Source: Juglans regia (Eukaryota; Streptophyta; Magnoliopsida; Fagales; Juglandaceae). From it: DNA of 64,000 nucleotides. Where the stretch lies: NCBI RefSeq assembly GCF_001411555.2, contig NC_049914.1, positions 14,772,798 through 14,836,797 on the forward strand, given 5' to 3'. Of the stretch, positions 34,051 through 44,363 are shown piece by piece. Below the pieces are notes generated by a model. It ran no database searches. It was not told the DNA's origin and saw only the letters and a list, made by a program, of their open reading frames with translations. Each line of letters begins with the position of its first letter. Position 1 is the stretch's first letter. The position numbers were made by a program, and so were the translations under genes.

Positions 34051-34716
34051 CTGGGGAAAAGTGAGGGAGAAGGAAGTGGGGTCTGTGTATTTAACCCAGT
34101 CCCTTCATCTGGGATCTATGCAATAATCTAACGATGGGGATTAAAACACTGATTTGAAAATGCATAAAACTTTAACTTAATTAAAAGTATTAAAGGTAAT
34201 AAAGATAGAATATTATTTAAACTAACTTTAGTTTATAAAATAATATTCCTTGATCATTAATAAAATGATGAAGTCTCGCTTAACATATTTAAGAAAATAA
34301 AACCATTTCATTAATTAAATCTTTCAACATAATTTAAATCTCATAATATCTTAAAATAGTTGAAATCATTTTATTAATGATATTAAAATGATTTTTGACA
34401 ATTATAATATTTTTAGAGCTCTTCAATAATATTATAATTGTTGTATTAAAAATCAAACTTAATTCAATAACACTAGAAATACTCCTTATAAATATTTCCA
34501 GCACATTTAAGACACTAGGCGTGCCTTAGAAGTCATGTACTATCTTTGAAAACACGCCATCATGGTTCAGCACGCATGACGAGTCTCGCAATCACTAGAT
34601 TGAAGGGGCATATAGTTTACATAATTTCTGTCCTGGGAATTTGCTTACGTCATTAAGAATGAACGTACGTCAGAAAGAGAGAAGCGTACGTATGAAGGAA
34701 GGAACGGGGTATTACA

Positions 34717-35386
34717 AGTCCACAAAGCATTGTCTCCGACAATGGAAAACAGTTCGATTTGGAGCATTATCACAGATGGTGTGTAGAGCTTGGGATTAAA
34801 GTCAAGTATTCATCTCCCGGACACCCACATGTGAATGAGCAAGTCGAGGCAACCAATAAGACTATAGTCGGAATATTAAAGAAGAAGGTTGGTGAAAAGA
34901 AAGGGGCATGGGCATATGAGCTCTCAAAGATACTATGGGCATACAGAACAACATCCAAGACCTCATCAGGTGAAACTCCTTTTGCTTTAGCATACGGAAT
35001 TGAGGCCATGATACTTGTAGAAGTGGGGGTACCAAGTCATAGAAGCCTCCATTTCAACGACTGTGAGAACGAAAGGAAGCTGGAAGAGCACCTAGATCTT
35101 CTAAAAAAAAAGGGGAAATGCTTAAACAAGGGTAGCTACTTACAAGAAGAAGACAAAGTAGTATTTCAGCAAAAAAGTAAGACCAAGATCCTTCAAAGTA
35201 GGCGATTTGGTCTTAAACGACATAGTAGTAACCACGACGGAAGAAGGAAAGCTAGGACCGAGATGGGAAGGACCATACTTGGTCACAGGGACCAACCATC
35301 AGGGGACCTATCACCTAAAAGATACGGTGGGACGTGAATCGCAGCATCCATGGAATGCTGAGCATCTAAGGAAGTTCTATGTTTAA
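34717..35386 (+). pseudogene. gypsy integrase, C-terminal part
   Basis: Homology resumes with SPQSIVSDNGKQFD (second catalytic Asp at about 34738). YSSPGHPHVNEQVEATNKTI follows, with the catalytic Glu at about 34846, then ILWAYRTTSKTSSGETPFALAYG. A frameshift near 35185 moves the C-terminal block (GPRWEGPYLVTGTNHQGTYH, NAEHLRKFYV) into another frame, ending at TAA 35384-35386. No chromodomain follows, as expected for Tat-type elements. Confidence 0.9.
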
Positions 35387-35504
35387 ATATTTCATTTTTC
35401 TTTTCATGGCTAAGACTATTTTGATTAACTGTTATTTTTTATGGAGGTTTTCATTTCAACCATTCATAATGTGTTATAACTGTTATTATTTTCTATACTT
35501 TCCT

Positions 35505-35695
35505 CGAATTAAGCGGTTGAGCATCTCTCCAACCTTGCTCCAATCGGTAACGTTACGTAGTTGAGCATCTCTCCCGCTACACCTTCTTGTCAATGATTAA
35601 GCGGTCGAGCATCTCTCCCACAACATCTTCTCACCAATGATCCAACAGTCAAGCATCTCTCCCGCCTTGCCCCAATTGACAAGATTACCCAGCTG
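35505..35695. repeat. Tandem repeat spacer downstream of pol, four diverged units
   Basis: The phrase GTTGAGCATCTCTCC (variants GTCGAGCATCTCTCC, GTCAAGCATCTCTCC) recurs at about 35516, 35559, 35605 and 35649, each followed by a C-rich CCTTG/CTTC segment and CCAAT-GA-AA. The unit is about 45 bp. Tat elements often carry such arrays between integrase and the 3' LTR. Confidence 0.8.
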
Positions 35696-36301
35696 GCCAA
35701 GACAAGCAAGGGATTTTAGATAAGTTGAACTCATCTTTATTCTTGTTCGTCTAAGTTGATTCGATTAAAATCAAGGTAAACTACGTTAACCATTCAGTTA
35801 GACATAAGTGAACATTCATTTAGACACAAGTGCACAACTAGTCAAAACAAATGCATAAAAGCTTTCATCCAATCCAAATAGCTCAACAATAACAGAAAGT
35901 ATTCCCAAAACTAGAATTTATAAAGTCAAAATTTTGATCATTAAAAGGTCATATTGCACGAAATACAAGTAAAGGCAAAACATTAGAAATAAAGTATCAA
36001 GGAGTAGGCGAACGAGGAGGAAAGGCGTCAGGCATCACGTCTCATCCAATAGAATCAAAATAATGGTAAGCAACTGGATTGGCGCAAATTTTTTTCCAAT
36101 CTAAAGTGTAGAGATTAGTCCAAGGATGTGCAAGAAGAAATGACCTCAATTGTTTGACACGAAGCTTGAAACCGATCCCGAAAGTGCGGTCCCAAATGGC
36201 ATAAGGAGAGTTGATCTGAGGACTAAGGCGAGTAGTTTGTTCTTGCAAAAGGCCCAGATCCTGATTCGGCTCACAATTCTTTGCTCAGAAGTAGCCAAGG
36301 C

Positions 36302-37745
36302 TTACTTATTGCCTACGCAACTCTGATTCAACGTCAGCAAGCTGTGATTGTGTTCTCTAAGGGCATTCCTGGGGATAGCCAAGTCTTGCTCTGCCTTAGC
36401 CTTCTCACCTTGAGCAACACTCAACCTGAGGAAGGTCTCTTGCTGCACTTCTTCAGAAGCAGCTAAACGGGTAAGGTAGTCAGCTTTTGCCCTACTCAAG
36501 ACCTCCACATCTTGCTCCATCTCATTCAGGTGGGCAACAAGATTACTTTGTTCAGCCTGTAGCTGCGTTGGCTTTATATGACTCATTTTCTTCTAAAGTG
36601 CTCGCCAACTAAGATTGGAAGGAAGCAATCTAATCTCAGTGAAGGGCTTTGACCCGAGCAAGCTCCACAACTAGCTTTTCATTCTCCTCTCGAGCAGAAA
36701 GGACAGCCCCATGAGCTTGACAGAAAAACGAACGCATGGAGTCGTTCTTCTCTTCAAGCTCCACATGATCATTCACAAGCATCTCGACCAGCTGATCAAC
36801 TCCCTAAAATAAATAAATAGAAGAAGAAGAAGAAAAGTAAATATGGATCATGATCTCATAAGAATGACAACAAAGGTAAGGTGAAAATCAAGCTTACCAG
36901 CGAAAGAATAGCACATAGTTTGAGAACAGGCGAGCAGAATGCTTCCTCCCAACGTGATTTGAAAGGCTGAGATGAGTCCTTGGGCTGAGAATAGGAGGCT
37001 TTGCCCCATGTGGCAGGGATCTAAAAGGAAACCCCAATTGTGCTCTCGGAAAACAACGGCTCCCAAGCAAGAGAAGACGACGGATTGACATTTACTTGAG
37101 GAAAAGTCCCAGCTGGTTAATTGATATCAGAATGTCCCATTTGCCCATCACCAATAGAAAATGTTGGCAATGTCTCTTCGACCCTACCCGATTAAGTGTT
37201 GAACAGGGGAGGAATTCTAGCATCCTCCCGCAACAAAGAAGGAGAAGGTTCCCCACCTACTCTTGGGGAAGTACTGAAAGGGGGTGAAGGAATCAACACC
37301 CTACTCCCACTAGCTGCCGATAAGTTTGGGAAAACAAAGGCAATTCAGGGTTTCCCCACCTGAAGTCGTCGAAGCAGCAGACGCATGCTCATCAGCATCC
37401 ACCAAATGGAAAGAATCTGTACCTTCGGGAAAGAAAGGAGGAAGATTACTGACGAGAGCTGCATTAAGGTGATTGGGGTACATAACAAAAATAAAGTCCT
37501 CCCTCTCTCGAGGAGAGACATCTTTAGGATTTACTGATTGACCAACAGAAGGGCCAGCCAGCCATCAAAGCTTCCGCTTCTTTGGCTTCCATAATAAAAT
37601 CCAACTCAACATTCACTTGCGCCATGATAGCATCCAGAGAATCAAACCGAGTTAAGGGAGGATCCCATGACCCCTTGCCTTTGTTTAACGGAGGAGGAAG
37701 TGGAACACCCCTAGAAGAACTGGATGCATTCGTAGGTTTCGACAC
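36302..37745 (-). pseudogene. Antisense extra ORF, linker and coiled-coil C-terminal part
   Basis: After the N-terminal domain the minus strand gives a Ser/Pro-rich linker (NASSSSRGVPLPPPLNKGKG, 37524-37745), degraded sequence, and then a helical heptad-like region at 36302-36586 (SNLVAHLNEMEQDVEVLSRA, LRLSVAQGEKAKAEQDLA). A conserved domain plus low-complexity linker plus long coiled coil is the usual layout of this ORF type in plant gypsy elements. Stops separate the pieces. Confidence 0.65.
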
Positions 37746-37883
37746 AGGACTGGCCCCGTCTTCAAGTTTCCCGCTGGTGAAAGGGCACCCAAAAACTCAC
37801 TACTAAGCACGTGGCCGCGACTAGGGACCATCAAGAATCTATCGATGTTTGTAGGTGTTAAGAGGGCGTCAGACCAAGTAGAA

Positions 37884-38530
37884 TTAATGTTGGACATTGC
37901 CCAAGATTGAACTAGGGAATACGAGCTTCTTACCAGTGGAACAATAAAACTTCGAAGTCACGATCATCGGGAATAGGCAACCAATTTTCTCTAATAGGGA
38001 ACTCATGATGTACAACCTTGTCCGCCGAAAACTCTCACCCCCTTCTCGATATAAAGAAAAATTTTCTATTCCAATCCTTGGAGTGAGAATATATACACGC
38101 AAGTTGAACAAGCTTACTATGAGATCTAAAGCTACAGAGATTCCCATCGAAATGCCTGAACACATGAAGGGAAAGGAATTTCCGAGCAGTGAGATCAAGG
38201 TAATCATCATCAGTGGTTTCCAAGACCCACCGCCACAAAACGCAACAAGCCATCAAGATATGCCATGCATTCGACACTAGTTGGGCCGGAGCAAGGCCCA
38301 GGACGTCTAAAACATCGCGAACAGGCCATACAAAGGGTAGACGGAGCCCCATGGAAAATATAGCTAAATATAAAGCAACGGAGACAACCATACCTTTGAT
38401 ATCTACCGCCCCCCTCCGTTGGTCAGACAATGACAACCCCACAATGTCAGGGATGTTGAAATGCTCCCTCGCACCATCCAGTTCATGACGGGAGAGAGAA
38501 GAAGATCAGCGGTGACCGTCAAAGATGGAA
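37884..38530 (-). pseudogene. Antisense extra ORF, N-terminal domain (putative gypsy-type domain)
   Basis: On the strand opposite pol, 38035-38442 encodes IFSMGLRLPFVWPVRDVLDV, then LGLAPAQLVSNAWHILMACC. This matches my recollection of the conserved block of the domain annotated as putative gypsy type transposon (Transposase_28). The next frame continues with SSLLEKIGCLFPMI and CSTGKKLVFPSSILG. Antisense ORFs at this place are known in Tat-type elements; the protein's function is unknown. Frameshifts and stops make this copy non-functional. Confidence 0.75.
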
Positions 38531-38818
38531 TGGGAAAGACCTAGCCCCGGCATCACCAGAACCACCTGGGACGAGGGCTCGCAGGGTCCCAAAGAACTAC
38601 TACCTCATGAAGAACCTCTGACCAGACTCTTGCCATAAGCCATGAAAGCACGGGTACAGAAAGCAGGAATGAAGAAATGAGGAAGAGGAAATAAGGAACG
38701 CAAGAGCACAGGAGCAAGAAGACATAGGAAACTTGCACAAGAAGACAGAGAAAAAATAAAAGGTGAACAATATGGCAATAAATACTGATGGCAATCGATA
38801 AGAGAGGAGGCGTATTAT

Positions 38819-39508
38819 TGGGAAGGCATATCAGTGTCTGACAAAAAGCGTGGGGAATCATGACGTAAAACTCCAAACGTCACCACCGTCACCACAAAAG
38901 CCCTCGTGCGTGGAAAAGACTCGCGAGGGCATACGACGTTGGGCTCAAATCATGAGGCCCAAGGCTTGGCCTCATAAACAACAACAGTTATAAAGCCCAA
39001 ACACCGAGATCCTCAGAATGCCTAATATTAAAGTCCCATGGCATAATGTGTCATGAGACTTGGCAGGGTAACTAGAAGGGCTCCAATACTCCCAACGGCC
39101 CACGAGGTGTTAGTATGGGCTTGGCCCTCCACAGCCCATCAAGACACCTGAGGCCTAGATACCCACCTAACCCGATTGAGTTTGAGCTAGACCGATAAGG
39201 AGAGTTCCCGCCCATTATCCCGGCATGGTTAAGGACACTTATCCACTTAAAACAGATAGATAACTCTGAGACACGGAAATTCAAGTTTCAAATGAGTAAT
39301 AAGATGATTAAACCCAAATGATCAAAAGAAAGTGAAATGTCTATTTAAAGAGATCAGGTGCATAAAGTAAAGGGATTGAATTGGTTTTAGAGATTACTCC
39401 TATTATTGTTGACTTAGGCATCAAAAGCTCCCCTTCTCCAGCCCCATGCCTTTTATCCTTTCGTTGCAAGAGATCGAGACTGCTAAGCAGTGAAACACGT
39501 CTTCATCA
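38819..39508 (+). repeat. LTR of the gypsy element, right copy
   Basis: This 690-bp copy runs from TGGGAAGG to TTCATCA. Homology to the inverse of 24044-24743 starts and ends exactly at these TG/CA boundaries. A TATA-like CTATTTAAAG sits at 39341-39350. A purine-rich AAGAGAGGAGG (about 38810-38819) lies just upstream and could be the polypurine tract. Confidence 0.88.
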
Positions 39509-39561
39509 GGACCCACTTCTTCCTCATAATCATTTGGTGGAGGAAGAAGGCAACTCTTATT

Positions 39562-39583
39562 AAAAAAAAAAAAAAAAAAAAAA
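39562..39583. repeat. Poly(A) run
   Basis: An A-run of about 22 lies just past the gypsy LTR. No retrotransposed sequence was recognised ahead of it. Confidence 0.9.
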
Positions 39584-39639
39584 GGCCAAATAAAAAATCA
39601 AGACCCCATCGCGTAATGCAATACCATCATGAGAGTGGG

Positions 39640-39858
39640 GTCCACTTGGTGCGTGTAGTGCAAATTGCACTTTTATGTTTTCTTGCTTTTTATTTCAAAT
39701 ATTTTTTTAACATGTTTAAGTATTTTTAAAAAAATAAAACAAAAATATCAATACACTAATAGTCACGTCTTTAATCAGTAAACAAAAAAACTTAAAAAAA
39801 ATTAAATGCATGATCAGTCAAAATAAGGAGGCAAAATAAGAGACGTACTAATATTATT
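39640..39858 (-). mobile_element. MITE related to the one at 6402
   Basis: Read on the minus strand it gives TTATTTTGCCTCCTTATTTTGAC, then TTTTTTTAAGTTTTTTTG and a GTGTATTGATATTTTTG block, in the same order as 6402-6653. The termini are too diverged to define a target duplication. Confidence 0.55.
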
Positions 39859-39868
39859 CATACATATA

Positions 39869-39877
39869 TGTGTATGT

Positions 39878-39909
<32 letters not shown>

Positions 39910-39911
39910 GT
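39869..39911. repeat. (TA/TG)n microsatellite
   Basis: Alternating TATGTGTATG and (TA)n tract. Confidence 0.9.
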
Positions 39912-40084
39912 ATCTATAGTTATTATATAAGTGGGGATCAACGTGCTATAGTAATCTGCAATAATTTTTCATTCCATTTTTTACTTTCATGCATGTTCTG
40001 TTCTGCCTTTTTTGCCCTTGCATTTCTGCCATTTTTTTCCGTTTGTTGGGGCTTTTTTTTTCTTTTCCTTGGGTAGATATTTAG

Positions 40085-40560
40085 GTGGGTTTGATTGGAC
40101 AGGTGGCTTTTCATTTTCGCGTTTCGTTCATCCATTGTATTTGGTCTTCTCTCTCTTTCTCTAGGTTTTCCCTTTCTCCTTCTCTAACGTGGGTTTGTTT
40201 GAACGTTTGGGTGGCTTTTCATTTTCACATTTTGTTCATCCATTGTATTTGGTCTTCTCGCTCTCTTTCTCTAGGTTTTGTCTTATATTTCTCTGTCGTT
40301 CTCTCTGTATGGCTCTCTATGTGGGTTTGTTTGGGATGTTTGGGTTGCTTTTCATTTTGCCCTTCCATTCTTTGCGTCGTATGGCTCTCTGTGTGGATTT
40401 GTTTTTGACGTTTGGCTTGCTCTCTTTGTGGGTTTGTTTGGAATGTTTGCCTTGCTTTTCATTTTGCCTTTATGTTTAGTGCGTATGGCTCTTGGTGCTA
40501 TGTGGGTTTGTTTGGGACGTTTGGGTTTTTTTTCATTTTCCCCTTTCGGTGGTGCTTGTC
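40085..40560. repeat. Degenerate tandem repeats, GGGTTTGTTTGG...CTTTTCATTTT unit
   Basis: The phrase GGTTTGTTTGG-A-GTTTGGGTGG followed by CTTTTCATTTT recurs at about 40089, 40191, 40323, 40431 and 40505, with a shorter form at 40394. Two units also share TTCATCCATTGTATTTGGTC and the CTCTCTTTCTCTAGG phrase. Several overlapping frames are open on both strands, which is a side effect of the low complexity. Confidence 0.75.
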
Positions 40561-40589
40561 GAAGAGCAGGGGTTTTTCTGATAGTTACA

Positions 40590-41290
40590 ATTTTTTGCCA
40601 GTTGAAAGTTGTGATTTTTTATGGGTTGAAAGTTGCAGTTTTGTTTCGGTGGGGATGTTGTTGTGGGTTCAAAGTTGAGGTTTTTTTGCAAGTTTTGGAA
40701 GGGTTTTAAGGGTTTCAGGTTTTTTTGGGTGTGTCTTCTATGTTTTTTTCTTTTTTTTTGGTGGTGCATTTTGGTCGATTTGAAGGAGTTATGATGCACT
40801 TCGTTTGATTTGTTTTAGTTTCAGTAAAGTTTACATTTTTTGTTATTTTCAGTTTGATTCCGTTGTGAGTTCGAAGCTACAATTTTTTGTGGGCTGAAAG
40901 ATGCAGTTTTGTTTCGGTGGGGATGTTGTTGTGCATTCAAAGTTTTTACTGGTTTTGGAAGGGTTTGAAGGGTTTCGGGTTTTTTTTTTTTTTTTTTTTG
41001 TGTCTTGTGTGTTTTTTTGAGGTTTTTTGTGGTGCATTTTGATCGGTTTGAAGGAGTTGCAGAGTTTGGAAGGGTTCGAACATGTTACTATTTGTCTCTT
41101 CTGGGGACTTTTTGTGGGTTGAAGGTTGTGCTTTTATTTCGATGGTGATATTGTCCTTTTAATTTTTTTTGGTTTGATCCCATGATTAATGATGCACTTC
41201 ATTTGATTTGTTTTAGTTTCAGTAAAGTTTCCATTTTTTGTTATTTTCAGTTTGATTCTGTGGTCGATGGTGCACTTTCTTTTTCTGAAA
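40590..41290. repeat. Tandem repeats, about 260-bp unit
   Basis: The series GGGTTGAAAGTTGCAG, TTTTGTTTCGGTGGGGATGT, TTTTGGAAGGGTTTGAAGGG, GGTGCATTTTG and TCGATTTGAAGGAGTT occurs at about 40600-40790 and again at about 40890-41060, with a partial third copy from 41110. The phrase TGATTTGTTTTAGTTTCAGT at 40808 recurs at 41203. Confidence 0.8.
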
Positions 41291-42869
41291 AACAGTATAT
41301 AAAATGTCATTTGAGTTGCCTTTCCGTGTTCTTCTTGTATTTTATCCATGGTGTTATTGTGGTCGTGGTTGAGTGTTGTTTGCGGATTTGATTTTGGGTG
41401 TGAGTTTTGATTCTGTGGTCGATGATGTACTCTGTATTTGCACGAATTTTTATTAAAGTTATGGGTTTTGTTATTATTGTTGTTTGTAAATTTTATTTTT
41501 GGGGAAACTCTTATCAAATAAATGATTTTTTTACTTTTCTGTGTCGTTTATGTAATCAGAAATCTGCTGTTGTTTTTCTTGGAGTTTAGGCAATTGTTTT
41601 AATTGTGGTTTTTGGTTTTTTGATAGTTATATGTTTACCTATTACCTATATGCTTATTTTATTATTTTTATTAGTATTTCTATTTCTTTTCGATTTCTAC
41701 TTTTCTATTATTTAGCGGGAATTTACGAAGTCCAGTGTTTATACTGTAACTTTGCCACTCCGTTTTTTCCCTTCCGTGCATTTTGCTCTATATTTTTTTA
41801 TCGTTCATTTCCTATATGTTTATGTCTATGTAGTGGGGTTTTATCTTAAATGGATGTGTTATCCTGTGGTCAGTGCATTAATGGTGCTCTGAGATTTTTT
41901 CGAGAATTGTATTTTGGAGATTTTTTCTCAATAATCGTGTAGATATTTTTTATGCAGTTTTCAAGATTTGTTTTTTTTTTATATTCGATTTGATAGCTTG
42001 TTAATTTCTTGGTTCCTTTTGTTTTGTTGATTCTACTATTCTTTTTTCATTTGGTTGGTGCATTCTGGTTTTCAAGATTTTTTTTTATTCGATTTGACAG
42101 CTTCTTAGTTTCTTGGTTCCTTTTGCGTTGTTGGTTCTACTGTTCTTTCTTCATTTGGTTGGTGCATGGGACATTCAATTTCTGAATTTCAATTCCCAAG
42201 ACAGCTTCTGAAATGTTTTTATGTCCTTTTCTAGAAATTCCAACCATCTGAACTATTTGTCAGCTTAAGAGGATAGGTTGAGTGTTTGGGTTTTTGTGTC
42301 GTCAGTGTACTGGGAATTGGAAAAGGGGATTTGATTTATATTTTCTTTGGAAAAGTCTTTTATTGTTTTATTATTTTTCTTTTTGTACGTCCTTCCTTCC
42401 AGTTCCTTCCGGATCCATACTTTATGTCCACACTTATATAAACTGCTATATATCATTTATCAAACACTACCTAGCTCTTCTATTCTCTCTCACTATTTTC
42501 TCTTTGGTCGAGTGTTTTGTATTAAAAAATGAAAATTGGATTTGGAGTTCTGAGCTACAGTGTTGCTACAGTAATTTTCTCCCTCTGTTTTATCTTTCTA
42601 TGCATTTTGTACTATCTTTTTTGCCCTTGAATTTATTACGGTTTGTTTCTGTGCATTGGGGTTTGTATTTATTGCCATTAGTTATTTTCAGTTTAATCCT
42701 GAGGTCGATGATGCACTTCCTTTTTCTAAAAAACAGTTTATGAAATGGCATCTGGGTTGCCTTTTAGTGTTATTGATATCTTTTTTTCGCGGTATTCTTG
42801 TGGCATACATTTTGGTGGTATCTTCGATTGTTAAATATACCTCCATTTTTTTGTCATCTATCTGTTATG
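41291..42869. other. T-rich non-coding DNA with a distant repeat
   Basis: No gene is supported. GAGGTCGATGATGCACTTCC with the following CTTTTTCT-AAAAACAG phrase at about 42700 repeats 41260-41330. Strand asymmetry is strong (T and G over A and C). Confidence 0.55.
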
Positions 42870-43870
42870 TAGAGTTCATTTGTAAATACTTGCAGTTTTA
42901 AGAAACGAGTTTTGTTCAGGTATTTTTTTTTTTTACATTCCATTATTTATATCTGAGACCACGGTTTATCTGTGTTCTTTTTTTATGTTGCTTTTGTCTG
43001 AGACCACGGATTATTTCTGTTGTGTGTTTGTGTCTTCTGTTGTTAAGTTCCTTAATTTTTTTTATCATTTCTTTGTTGTGCAGAGTCCATTTCTAAATAC
43101 TTGCAGTTTTGAAAAATGAAGTTTTATTCAATTTTTTTGTTTTTTACATTCCATTGTTTATGTCTGAGACTACGGTTTATTGTCTGAGACCACGGGTTAT
43201 TTTTGTTGTGTTTTACATTTCTTATATTTTTGCATTCAAATATTTTTTTTCTTGATTTAATGTTTGGCTATGTTGTTCTATTCAGATTTGTAACTCTGGT
43301 TATTTGTGTTGTGTGTTTGTACCTTCTGTTGTTAAAATTCATTTCTAAATACTTGCAGTTTTGAAAAACGAAGTTTTATTCAGTTTGTTTTTTTAACATT
43401 TCTTTATTTATATCTGAGGTCACGGTTTATCTCTTCTTTTGTAAAACAATGTCAAACAAATAGTAGTGTTATATTGTTAAACTAAAGAGAAATGAAAGAA
43501 TATGTGAACAAACTTCTTGTCTTGTAGACAACAGGGGAGAATTATCTTGAAGAAATATCTGTCAAATTGCTTGACCCTCAAAGTCTCTCCGGTTTTGAGA
43601 GTTGTCAAGGCCGGGGAGTTTGTGACAGTTAAGTAATTAGGCTAAAATTTAGACCTTTTTTCAAGATCATTCTTCCTTGTTATCTACTCGTGATAGGAAA
43701 CGGTTATTTGTGTTGTGTGTTTGTACCTTCTGTTATTAAAGTTCTTCAATTTTTATTGTCGTTTGTCTGTTTTGCAGAGTTCATTTCTAAATACTTGCAG
43801 TTTTGAAAAATGAAGTTTTTTTCAGTTTTTTTTTAACATTCCATTATTTATATGTGTGGCCACGATTTAT
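42870..43870. repeat. Dispersed direct repeats, CTAAATACTTGCAGTTTT unit
   Basis: TTCATTTCTAAATACTTGCA followed by GTTTTGAAAAATGAAGTTTT recurs at about 42878 (variant), 43087, 43340 and 43783. Each is followed by a T-run, ACATTCCATT and TATGTCTGAGACCACGG. The spacing is irregular (210-440 bp). Confidence 0.8.
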
Positions 43871-44238
43871 CTCTTCTTTTGTGATATAACTTATGTCTGA
43901 GACCATGGGTTGGTTCTGTTGTGTTTTTCATTTTTTATATTTTTGCATTTGAATTATTTTTTTCATGGTTTAAACGTTTAGTTATGTTGTTCCATTTAGA
44001 TTTGTAACTTATTTCAACATTTCTTGTATTTTTTATGGCTGAAGATCTTTGGGGATGTTTCTATACATTTTTGTTGTTTGGCATCTTAGTGATGTCTTCT
44101 TTGGTTCGTGCTGGCTTGGTTCTGAAATTTGCTTCCTTTCTTATCTGCTTTTGATTGCTCTAATTTGTTTATCTTTGCTGCAAGCAAGCTGGAAGTACTA
44201 TTTACGTGGTCTATTCATTTAAGGTTTGTTTGTGTTAT

Positions 44239-44254
44239 ATTAGATGTTTTCTAT
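44239..44254. repeat. LINE-C target duplication, left copy
   Basis: ATTAGATGTTTTCTAT. The right copy at 50104-50118 lacks one T. Confidence 0.85.
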
Positions 44255-44363
44255 AAAAAGTAGGATATGATAACCAATATTTTCGTTTTTACCCTTTTTT
44301 TCTCTACGGGTGAATAGGGTTTCTGCATTACGTCATTTGACTTTGGCCTCCTCTTGAGGCTGC

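Larger units (their letters stand above)
28898..34716. mobile_element. TGTAATA-type non-coding element (solo LTR or LARD-like) in integrase
   Basis: A 5.8 kb insertion splits the integrase. Its right end is CGGGGTATTACA (34705-34716) and its left end TATAATGTCCG is a mutated inverse of that, consistent with TG...CA LTR-type termini read on the minus strand. The flanks ATTCC (28893-28897) and AGTCC (34717-34721) are a probable 5-bp duplication with one change. It encodes no protein. It contains CATT-rich DNA (29200-30000), a tandem array (31468-31740), GGTGG-rich DNA (31930-32640 and 33740-34000) and the mitochondrial piece. Without that piece it is about 4.7 kb, similar to the element at 56294-60882. 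Confidence 0.75.
24044..39508 (+). mobile_element. Tat-lineage Ty3/gypsy retrotransposon with inverted LTRs, nested insertion
   Basis: The internal order on the + strand is gag (5' part missing), protease, RT, RNase H, archaeal-type RNase H and integrase. A tandem-repeat spacer, an antisense extra ORF and an LTR follow. The second RNase H plus an antisense ORF downstream of pol marks the Tat (Retand/Ogre) group of chromodomain-less gypsy elements. The LTR at the left end is inverted relative to the right one. 28898-34716 is a later insertion. The direct flanks GGACT (24039-24043) and GGACC (39509-39513) could be a 5-bp target duplication with one change. Confidence 0.88.

Noticed and set aside
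31935..34126. Pro/Gly/Arg-rich frames on both strands around the mitochondrial piece
   Set aside because: They come from GGTGG-rich and (GA)n DNA; neither strand shows a domain.
40085..42901. Hydrophobic Phe/Leu-rich frames resembling membrane proteins
   Set aside because: T-rich tandem repeats generate Phe/Leu/Cys codons in any frame. No conserved starts and no homology.
40085..43870. CRISPR-like direct repeats with spacers
   Set aside because: Units vary in length and sequence, there is no regular spacer, and the DNA is plant nuclear. Simple tandem decay explains it.
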